Positions 25,739 through 32,111 of a DNA stretch of 64,000 nt are shown piece by piece. A program made the translations under genes and the position numbers. Source of the stretch: JAKFDK01 sp036676195 (GTDB taxonomy: Bacteria > Bacillota > Sulfobacillia > Symbiobacteriales > ZC4RG38); contig JAKFDK010000081.1 in the NCBI GenBank assembly GCA_036676195.1, positions 1-64,000 of the forward strand, in the 5' to 3' direction. Numbering within the stretch: position 1 is the first letter of the stretch; each line of letters starts with the position of its first letter. The notes under the pieces are model-generated. The model saw only the letters and a program-made list of their open reading frames with translations. It searched no databases and was not told the DNA's origin.

Positions 25739-26896
25739 TCACACCTCCGGGGTGCCGGGCGCCGGCAGCATGGTGACCACGTCGCGGGGGCGGAAGGTGA
25801 GGGCGCCGGTGGGGCAGGCGGACACGCACAGTCCGCACTCAAAACAGGGGTCGGCGGACAGGGCGGGCAACTGTTTGGGCGGGGCGACAATGGCGTCGTA
25901 AAAGCAGACCTGGCCGCAGATGGTGCATTTGATGCACTTGTCCGGGGCCAGTTCCGGGGTTTCTTCTTTTTCCAGCACCACCCGCTGACCATGGCCGTAC
26001 TTGCGGATGTAGGCACCGGTGACCGCGGCCACGCTGCTGTAACCGTGGCTGCTGAGCCACTGGTCCATTTCGGCGGCGATCTGGCCGTATACCGCCGGGC
26101 CGTGCACCAGGGCATGGCTGCAGACCTGCACGGCGCTGGCGCCGACCATGAGCATTTCGATGGCGTCGCGGGCAGAGGACACGCCGCCGCAGGCGATGAC
26201 CGGGCGGGCGACCCGGCGGGCGACTTCAAACACGAAGCGCTGCGCCATGGGCCGGATGGACGCCCCGGACAGGTAGCCGATGCCGAGGGGTGCCCCCAGG
26301 GCGGCGCCGCCGGTTTCCACATCCAGCGCCAGGGTCGGCCCGAAACTGCCCACGCAGGTGAAGGCGTCGGCGTAAGGCTCCAGTTCCGCCGCCAGGTCGG
26401 CCAGGTCCTCACCCAGGTGCGGGCTGAGCTTGACGATCACCGGGAGCCGCACCGCCGCCCGCAGGGCCTGCGCCGTGGGCAGCGCCTGCTCCCGCGGCGT
26501 TTCGTGCAGGCACAGTTCGATGGCGTCGGCGCCCAGTTCCTGTAACTGCGGGCCGAGCCGGCGCACCTCGTCCGGGCTGTAGCCCACCGAGGCGATCAGG
26601 GGCAGCCCGTGCGCCCGGGCCGCTGCCCGGGCCAGGGGAAATTCGTGATCGACCCAGTCCCGGAAGGGCCGCGCCGAACCATGCTGGCGGTGAATGAAGG
26701 TGTCGCGGGTGACTCGGGCCAGGCTGGGCTCGGTGGGCACCTGCGGGCGCAGGCTGAGGGTGCGGCTGACCAGCCCGCCGGCCCCGCCGGCGGCGGCAGC
26801 GGCGATTTCCGCCCCGCCGTCCACGTTGGGTCCGGCGCCGGGGAGGATCGGGTTCTTGAAGGTGAGCCCCGGCAGGTGCACGCTCAGGTCGGCCAT
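25739..26896 (-). CDS. PreA-like dihydroorotate dehydrogenase with C-terminal 2[4Fe-4S] ferredoxin domain
   Basis: This 385-residue protein is an FMN TIM barrel (FKNPILPGAGPN at the N-terminus, VKLSPHLGED, IACGGVSSA) followed by a bacterial ferredoxin domain with CIKCTICGQVC and CFECGLCVSACP. The architecture matches PreA, the catalytic subunit of NAD-linked dihydropyrimidine dehydrogenase, which reduces uracil/thymine or runs in reverse to oxidise dihydropyrimidines. No PreT partner is visible here. Its place beside a dihydropyrimidinase fits pyrimidine or purine-like ring reduction. ATG 26896 follows the next DHOD gene by 18 bp. Confidence 0.88.
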   Translation of the reverse strand: MADLSVHLPGLTFKNPILPGAGPNVDGGAEIAAAAAGGAGGLVSRTLSLRPQVPTEPSLARVTRDTFIHRQHGSARPFRDWVDHEFPLARAAARAHGLPLIASVGYSPDEVRRLGPQLQELGADAIELCLHETPREQALPTAQALRAAVRLPVIVKLSPHLGEDLADLAAELEPYADAFTCVGSFGPTLALDVETGGAALGAPLGIGYLSGASIRPMAQRFVFEVARRVARPVIACGGVSSARDAIEMLMVGASAVQVCSHALVHGPAVYGQIAAEMDQWLSSHGYSSVAAVTGAYIRKYGHGQRVVLEKEETPELAPDKCIKCTICGQVCFYDAIVAPPKQLPALSADPCFECGLCVSACPTGALTFRPRDVVTMLPAPGTPEV

Positions 26897-26914
26897 GGCA
26901 ACTCCTCCCCCTTT

Positions 26915-27820
26915 CTACCGCTTCAGGCGCCGCAGATACAGCCCCTGCACCTGCGACAGGTTCTCGTACCCATGCTGGTCGAGCCACAGGTCCACGCCCC
27001 TGGCCAGCTTGGCGTAGTAGTCCTGGCCGCGGTACAGGATGATGGTGCAGACCTCCACCAGGGCGGCGCCGGCCATGAAAAACTCGATCACGTCTTTGGC
27101 GGCGGTGATGCCGCCGATGCCGATGACGGGCTTTTGCACCCGCCGGGCCACCTCGAAGACGCAGCGCAGGGCCAGGGGTTTGAGCGGGCCGCCGGAGAGC
27201 CAGCCATAGCCATGGGTGCTGCCCAGAACCGGCTGCACCTGTTCAATGTCAATCATGAGGGCCGGTCCGTAGCTGTTAATACAGGCAAAGGCGTCCACAT
27301 AGGGTTCCAGGGCCGCCGCCAGTTCGCCCAGGTCGCCCTTGTGCGGCGAGAGCTTGGCGATAATCGGCACCTTCACCGCCGCCCGCAGGGCGCGGGCATT
27401 CTCCACCACCAGCCGCGGGGCCACGTAGTGGATGGTGAACTCAATGGCGTCCACCCCCTTGGCTTCCACCAGCGGGCCAAGGGTACGCAGTTCGTCCGGA
27501 GTGTAGCCAATGGAGGCGATGAAGGGGATGCCCTGCCCCCGGGCCGCCGCCAGCCCGATGTCGTATTCGTGTTCGAGCCACTGCTCCAGGGTCAGTTCGG
27601 TCCAGAGTTCGTGGTTGAGCATGCCGGTCTGGCCGAATTTGGCCATGTCCGGCCGCGGCACTTCGGCCGCCTTGAGGGCCACCGTTTTGGCCAGCAGGCC
27701 GCCGGCGCCGCCCGCAGCCGCCCGCCGGAGCTGCTCGCCGTTGCCGACGTTGGGGCCGGCGGCGGGCAGGATCGGATTCCGGAATCGCAGGCCCAGTAGA
27801 TCCACCCCAAGATTGGCCAA
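26915..27820 (-). CDS. Second dihydroorotate-dehydrogenase-like flavoprotein, no ferredoxin domain
   Basis: This 301-residue FMN TIM-barrel protein parallels the first part of its neighbour (FRNPILPAAGPNV, ASIGYTPDELR, AKLSPHKGDL, GIGGITAAKDV) but lacks the 4Fe-4S tail. The pair look like diverged duplicates that could form a heteromer in which only one subunit carries clusters. I choose TTG 27820 because GGGGAGGG sits eight bases upstream; an ATG at 27859 has no site. It is the first gene of the minus-strand operon reaching to 18913. Confidence 0.85.
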   Translation of the reverse strand: MANLGVDLLGLRFRNPILPAAGPNVGNGEQLRRAAAGGAGGLLAKTVALKAAEVPRPDMAKFGQTGMLNHELWTELTLEQWLEHEYDIGLAAARGQGIPFIASIGYTPDELRTLGPLVEAKGVDAIEFTIHYVAPRLVVENARALRAAVKVPIIAKLSPHKGDLGELAAALEPYVDAFACINSYGPALMIDIEQVQPVLGSTHGYGWLSGGPLKPLALRCVFEVARRVQKPVIGIGGITAAKDVIEFFMAGAALVEVCTIILYRGQDYYAKLARGVDLWLDQHGYENLSQVQGLYLRRLKR

Positions 27821-28100
27821 TCGGGTGCCCTCCCCTGCCCGTCGTGGTACTCTCATCATAAATTTTCAGTTATACTGGAGATTGTTGAGTGCATTACGAC
27901 TTGCCTTTTTATTTCTCCTGCCATAGTTTCTTGTCAAGGTGAAAATTTTAAGTGTAACTGTGAGAGACGAATCACCTACCACCTCTCAGTATACCGGTGC
28001 ACAAGGAGGAAAGAACGCTATTTTCGGCGTATTGCCATCTGTTGTTCTTTCGTGCAATTAAGGCCCGGGAACTATAACACCAACAACAGGAGTGAATTTC
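27821..28100. other. Divergent AT-richer control region of the catabolic cluster
   Basis: These 280 bp separate the minus-strand operon from the plus-strand PLP enzyme. On the minus strand TTGACA (27939-27934) is a good -35 hexamer, but the -10 candidates (AAATAA or AATAAA) are weak. The region is clearly AT-richer than the genes. I see no riboswitch-like fold by eye. Confidence 0.4.
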
Positions 28101-29489
28101 GTGAGAGAAGGGGCCCTGTTCGGACCGACCTTTGCCGAAATGCTGCACCCTGCCACCATTGCGCCACCGGTCCGGGAGCGGGCGCTGGCGGCCCGCCACC
28201 GGGATCCCCTGGACCCCATCAACCTGTTCCAGATTTCCTGGCGGGACCTGGAGACGGACGCCATCCGCTACGAGGTGCTGCCGCCGGAACTGACGGGCGT
28301 GGCCGCGCCCATTGTGGTGCTGTACGGCCGCGACTTTCCCACCGGGGCGCACAAGGTGGGCGCCGCCTATTCGGTGCTGGCGGAAATGATGCTGACCGAC
28401 CAGGTGGACCCGGCTGTGCATACGGTGGTCTGGCCCTCTACCGGCAATTATGGCATTGGCGGCGCCTGGGTGGGCGGCCGCATGGGCACCCGCTCGATTG
28501 TGGTGCTGCCGGCAGGCATGAGCCGGGAACGGTTTGAGCGGATTGAGTCTTACGGGGCGACGGTGATCAAGACCCCCGGGTCGGAGTCGAACGTGAAGGA
28601 GATTTACGATAAGACGTGGGAGTTGCGCCAGGACTCGAACATCCGCATTCTGAACCAGTTCGAGCAGATGGGCAATTACCGCTTTCACTACGCCGTGACC
28701 GGCAATACCGGCGTGGAGCTGGCGGCGGAACTGCAGGCCCGGGGCATCGGTCAGGGCCGGATTGCCGCTTACTGCTCGGCCATGGGTTCGGCCGGGACCA
28801 TTGCCGCCGGTGACCGGCTGAAGCAGGTGTGGCCGGAATGCCGGATTGTGGGGCTGGAGCCGGTGCAATGCCCCACCCTGTTCAACAACGGCTACGGCAG
28901 CCACGATATTCAGGGCATTGGCGACAAGCATGTGACCTGGATTCATAACGTACTGAATCTGGATGCGATCATGTGTGTGGATGACCTGGCCTGCAAGCTG
29001 GGGCTGCAATTGCTGACCGAGCCGGCGGGCTGGGACCTGCTGGTGCGGCGCGGGGTGGCACCGGCGCTGGCGGAGAAGCTGGGCGGCCTCTTCGGCATTT
29101 CCGGTGTGTGCAATGTGCTGGGCGCGATCAAAACAGCCAGGCACTATGGCTTTGGCCCGGATGATGTGGTGCTGACGGTGTGCACCGATGCCATTGACCG
29201 CTACCGCTCGGTGATGGCGGAACTGACTGCTGCCCGCGGCCCGCTGGACCGGACCGCGGCTGAGGTCCGCCTTGCCGCTATCTTCCATGCCGCCGGCACC
29301 GACTGGATCAAGGATGGCACCCCGGACCAGCGCCGCCAGTGGCATAACCTGAAGTATTACACCTGGGTGGAGCAGCAGGGGAAGTCGGTGGCTGAGCTGG
29401 ACGCCCAGCTTTCGCCGCTGTGGTGGCGGGAGCACCAGCAGTTGGTGGCGGAGATCGACCGCGGCATTGCGGCGGCCCGGCGAGTGTAG
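28101..29489 (+). CDS. PLP-dependent enzyme, cysteine/threonine synthase superfamily
   Basis: This 462-residue fold-type II PLP enzyme has the cofactor lysine in FPTGAHKVGAA, a glycine-rich phosphate loop (GSAGTIAAGDRL) and VWPSTGNYGIGGAWVG. Enzymes of this longer type have been seen near amino-acid and purine catabolic genes, but the reaction is not defined. GTG 28101 is the likely start, with CAGGAG eight bases upstream; GTG 28092 is in frame but overlaps that site. It is transcribed divergently from the DHOD-SsnA-hydantoinase operon. Confidence 0.82.
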   Translation: MREGALFGPTFAEMLHPATIAPPVRERALAARHRDPLDPINLFQISWRDLETDAIRYEVLPPELTGVAAPIVVLYGRDFPTGAHKVGAAYSVLAEMMLTDQVDPAVHTVVWPSTGNYGIGGAWVGGRMGTRSIVVLPAGMSRERFERIESYGATVIKTPGSESNVKEIYDKTWELRQDSNIRILNQFEQMGNYRFHYAVTGNTGVELAAELQARGIGQGRIAAYCSAMGSAGTIAAGDRLKQVWPECRIVGLEPVQCPTLFNNGYGSHDIQGIGDKHVTWIHNVLNLDAIMCVDDLACKLGLQLLTEPAGWDLLVRRGVAPALAEKLGGLFGISGVCNVLGAIKTARHYGFGPDDVVLTVCTDAIDRYRSVMAELTAARGPLDRTAAEVRLAAIFHAAGTDWIKDGTPDQRRQWHNLKYYTWVEQQGKSVAELDAQLSPLWWREHQQLVAEIDRGIAAARRV

Positions 29490-29524
29490 GCGGGGGCGGG
29501 CGGCTTCCCCCCTGGAGGTGGTGC

Positions 29525-29614
29525 ATGTTGACGGAACCTGGCCTTGCTATTGCCGCCCGACGATTTGTTGAGCCTTCCGGCGGTAGGCACGGCTTGCCGA
29601 CTCCAGGTAGGTGA
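29525..29614 (+). pseudogene. Orphan gene start after the PLP enzyme, probably truncated
   Basis: ATG 29525 has a perfect GGAGGTG site six bases upstream and lies 35 bp behind the PLP gene, exactly where a second operon gene would start. The frame closes after 29 residues, inside the antisense of locus B. The strong site with no plausible product suggests that the rest of a gene was lost when locus B arrived. Confidence 0.35.
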
Positions 29615-30041
29615 TCGGCGGCTCGAGCCCGTCCAGGTTGCGCAGCGGGAGTAACCCCACCACTTTCCGACGCATGGATGCCAAGGACAGGTCCTCGGGG
29701 TGGACTACAGTGAGACTGACTCCTCGTGTCACACTGATCCCGATCTTGATGTAGTCACGGCCTTGCTGCGTCCAGGCTTCCGCCTCCTTTGTGTACCGGG
29801 CGGTCGGGCCATACTCTTGTCCTGCCATGTTCCCCCTAATCGTCCATTTTTGCCCACTCTTCTGCAGGATCTGTTGGGCAAAAACGGATGTTTCGGCCTG
29901 GTCACGGCGGAAATAATACCCCCTTGGTTTCAAGGTTAAATCGTCCACTTTTGCCCAGCGCTCGGCATCCGAGGGGTGGCAATAGTGGATGATTCTGCCC
30001 TTTGGTGCCCCCGGGGCAGATCTCAACCGCCGCCTGGTCAC
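29547..30041 (-). CDS. Locus B second ORF, unrecognised
   Basis: This 164-residue ORF starts with GTG in a GTGA overlap with the locus B ATPase stop, so it is likely co-translated. It has no homology that I recognise. It contains basic stretches at both ends (RRRLRS near the start, RAYRRKAQQ near the stop) and a mixed alpha/beta-looking centre. It sits where loci A and C carry the MinD-like/P-loop protein but is far shorter and shows no P-loop. It could be an unrelated partner, or the out-of-place C-terminal part of a rearranged gene. Confidence 0.55.
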   Translation of the reverse strand: MTRRRLRSAPGAPKGRIIHYCHPSDAERWAKVDDLTLKPRGYYFRRDQAETSVFAQQILQKSGQKWTIRGNMAGQEYGPTARYTKEAEAWTQQGRDYIKIGISVTRGVSLTVVHPEDLSLASMRRKVVGLLPLRNLDGLEPPITYLESASRAYRRKAQQIVGRQ

Positions 30042-30826
30042 TCCTGATCCCGGATACCCCCTGCTGGGCGAGGTAACTCGGATACCATCTGTAAGAAACG
30101 CCGGAGGGGATTATGCTGCTGACGATACCAGGCTTCGGGGTCAATCAGCCTGAGCCGCCGGGCATAATCGGAGTTGGGCACTCCAGCCGGGAGACAGTAT
30201 AACTCATCTGATGGCGAGACTCGCACAATGTGCTCAAGCAGATCCGGAGACTCGCCCTGTTCCAAGCTAATCAGGATATCAAGAAGACCGGTACGCTCCT
30301 CTACCGCTGCCTCGATACCGAACAATGCCGCGAGGCCGGGAGCCTCCAGGTCCAAATCCACACACAGAACCGACCGGCCACGGCGAGCCAATACGTGGGC
30401 TGTATAGGCAAGTGCCGTGGATCGTCCCACACCGCCGCGCAGCGAATAGAAGGTGGCAACGATCGGCTTTTCCAGGTCTGTATCTAAATCATATGCAAAG
30501 AGGATGGGTTGATTGGGCACAGGGCGAGCCAGGGCCTCAGGCCACAGCGGGAGATCCTCAATCTCCACGTCGAGAGGGAGATTGCCGGCCCATTCCATCT
30601 CTTCTGGCGTGAGCAAATCCACCCATTGCAGGACCTCGTTCTCTAAACCAGTTAACGCCAACCCCCTGCGTGTGGAGACGGTCATCCCCTCAAACCCCGC
30701 GGAAATAATAGCGACACGCCAACCGCGATAAGGATCAGCCTGCACACGAATCCCGTTTTCCTCGACCGGCAAACCTGCCTGCGCCATGTTTCGGGCAATG
30801 CGGTCCCTTATCTCCAAGCGTTCCAC
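30038..30826 (-). CDS. Locus B KGGVGR-variant ATPase, C-terminally truncated
   Basis: This 262-residue relative of the A and C ATPases has its motif at 130-137 reading RGGVGRST, so both the signature lysine and the P-loop lysine are arginine. DLDLEAPGLAALFG follows. Loci A and C continue about 120 residues further, through LIDSRTGxADIGGSLL. Locus B ends before this Walker B-like region with an unrelated short tail, so ATP hydrolysis is doubtful. The start GTG 30826 comes directly after the TAG of a HEPN remnant, with GGGAGG eight bases upstream, which keeps the HEPN-ATPase coupling of the other two loci. Confidence 0.72.
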   Translation of the reverse strand: MERLEIRDRIARNMAQAGLPVEENGIRVQADPYRGWRVAIISAGFEGMTVSTRRGLALTGLENEVLQWVDLLTPEEMEWAGNLPLDVEIEDLPLWPEALARPVPNQPILFAYDLDTDLEKPIVATFYSLRGGVGRSTALAYTAHVLARRGRSVLCVDLDLEAPGLAALFGIEAAVEERTGLLDILISLEQGESPDLLEHIVRVSPSDELYCLPAGVPNSDYARRLRLIDPEAWYRQQHNPLRRFLQMVSELPRPAGGIRDQE

Positions 30827-31018
30827 CTATGAACGCCTCCCTGCAGTCCGACGAATTCTCGTTTGTATGTACCCAGCCATACTTAGACCGGCTTGATACA
30901 ACCCCTGGAAATCGGCTGTCATAGGCAGGGTTGTTTCATAGCGCAGGCCGGTATTCCACTCTTCCACAAACCACTTCTTTTCAGCCGCCAGGTCATGCAT
31001 TTTGAAGCCTGCAGCTTC
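30827..31018 (-). pseudogene. HEPN C-terminal remnant of locus B
   Basis: The minus-strand frame, open for 63 codons between two TAGs, reads FKMHDLAAEKKW, then WNTGLRYETT, then a helix ending in YIQTRIRR. These correspond to the second half of the HEPN proteins of loci A (KTHDL, W-x-x-RRRYQT) and C. The first half, including the CYLAGYTVE-type helix, is absent. The TAG abuts the ATPase start. This shows that locus B once had the same HEPN-ATPase order. Confidence 0.65.
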
Positions 31019-31179
31019 CTACAGCCCAGTAAGATTGTGTGCATAGAACAGGCTCCTTTGCAGGGATTCGATTACCCGTGGTGATCGAATCAGGGTGGAA
31101 TTTCCGTATATCCTTACCTCTTTCCTTCAAAAATGTAACTTGGCCAAACTATTCCACAAACAGCCGGATCTGACCGCCA

Positions 31180-31211
31180 AAACGGAAAGGCGCCCCCGGC
31201 GGGGCGCCTTT
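31180..31211 (-). terminator. Intrinsic terminator of the MerR gene
   Basis: The stem GGCGCCCC/GGGGCGCC (31189-31208) is followed on the minus strand by TTTCCGTTTT, just downstream of the regulator stop at 31215. Confidence 0.85.
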
Positions 31212-31214
31212 GCG

Positions 31215-31964
31215 TTACTTCCCTTCGAGCCGGTCGCAGTAGGCGTGCATCGCCGCCCGCATGAACTGGGCCATACCTGGATTGACCTTTTCGTAGTATG
31301 CGGTGAACCGCTCGTCACCCACGTACAGGTCGCCAAGCCCCCGGTAGACCTCGGTCGAGCAGGTGTAGAAGCGGTCGTTGATGTGCTGGTGATGCCGGCC
31401 GATCCACTCCTGCACCTCCGGATCAGCGGGGTCCCGGTCCATCCGGGCGGCGATTCCCTGTTGAATCTCACCACCTTCGGCCTGGATGGCTGCCCAGTCT
31501 TCCTTGGTATACTTCTTGGTCCGCTCAACCGACTGCTGAAACTCCCTGCTGTGGCCCCAGCGCTGCCGCGCCTCCTCCTCGTACTGGCTGTGATCGAATC
31601 CGTTGAACAGGTCTTTCTCGTCCATCTGAATTCCCCTTTCCATGGCATCAAGCGTCTGGTCTACCGACTGGATCAACCGGCTGAGCCGCTCCTGCCGCTC
31701 CAGCAGGAGCTGTTTGTGCTCCAGCAGTGCCTGTCTGCGGTCAAAGCCCGGGCGGTCGATGATCGCCTTGATCTCGTGCAGGCCAAACCCCAGTTCCCGG
31801 AAGAACATGACTTGCTGCAACCGCTCCAGATCCTGCGGCGAGTAGAGCCGGTAGCCGGTGGCGGTCACCTGTGCCGGCTTCAGCAGGCCAATTTCGTCGT
31901 AATGGTGCAGGGTGCGGATGCTGACCCCGGCCAACTCGGCCACGACCTTGACCGTGTACGCCAC
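31215..31964 (-). CDS. MerR-family regulator with TipAS ligand-binding domain
   Basis: This 249-residue activator of the Mta/TipA/SkgA type has an N-terminal winged HTH (YTVKVVAELAGVSIRTLHHY), a coiled coil at about 75-115, and a C-terminal TipAS domain (YTKEDWAAIQAEGGEIQ, HHQHINDRFYTCS, GMAQFMRAAMHAYC) that binds peptide antibiotics or similar ligands in the family. GTG 31964 is the likely start, with GGAGGTG six bases upstream; ATG 31979 is an alternative. A typical MerR promoter precedes it, so it should autoregulate. A multidrug-type MFS pump lies 3 kb away on the other strand and is a plausible second target. Confidence 0.92.
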   Translation of the reverse strand: MAYTVKVVAELAGVSIRTLHHYDEIGLLKPAQVTATGYRLYSPQDLERLQQVMFFRELGFGLHEIKAIIDRPGFDRRQALLEHKQLLLERQERLSRLIQSVDQTLDAMERGIQMDEKDLFNGFDHSQYEEEARQRWGHSREFQQSVERTKKYTKEDWAAIQAEGGEIQQGIAARMDRDPADPEVQEWIGRHHQHINDRFYTCSTEVYRGLGDLYVGDERFTAYYEKVNPGMAQFMRAAMHAYCDRLEGK

Positions 31965-31985
31965 GATGACCACCTCCATGGTCCC

Positions 31986-32016
31986 ACCTTAAACCATCAC
32001 GTAACGTGAGGGTCAA
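31986..32016 (-). promoter_or_regulatory. MerR-type promoter with 19-bp spacer and operator palindrome
   Basis: On the minus strand: TTGACC (-35, 32016-32011), a 19-bp spacer, then TAAGGT (-10, 31991-31986). Inside the spacer is a perfect 13-bp palindrome TCACGTTACGTGA (31997-32009 on the plus strand). The over-long spacer with a centred dyad is the hallmark of MerR-family activation by DNA untwisting. It lies 22 bp upstream of the regulator start. Confidence 0.88.
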
Positions 32017-32111
32017 GAGGCAGATGAAAAAAGCCGGCGGCCGGCAGGGATTTGGGGAACAACTTGCCGACCCCCCTGACCTGCTATGTCGGGCGCAGTA
32101 CAGGGCTGACC

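Noticed and set aside
27972..29435. 487-codon minus-strand open frame opposite the PLP enzyme
   Set aside because: It is His/Gln/Gly-rich, with no motifs or ribosome site, and fully antisense to a clear PLP enzyme.
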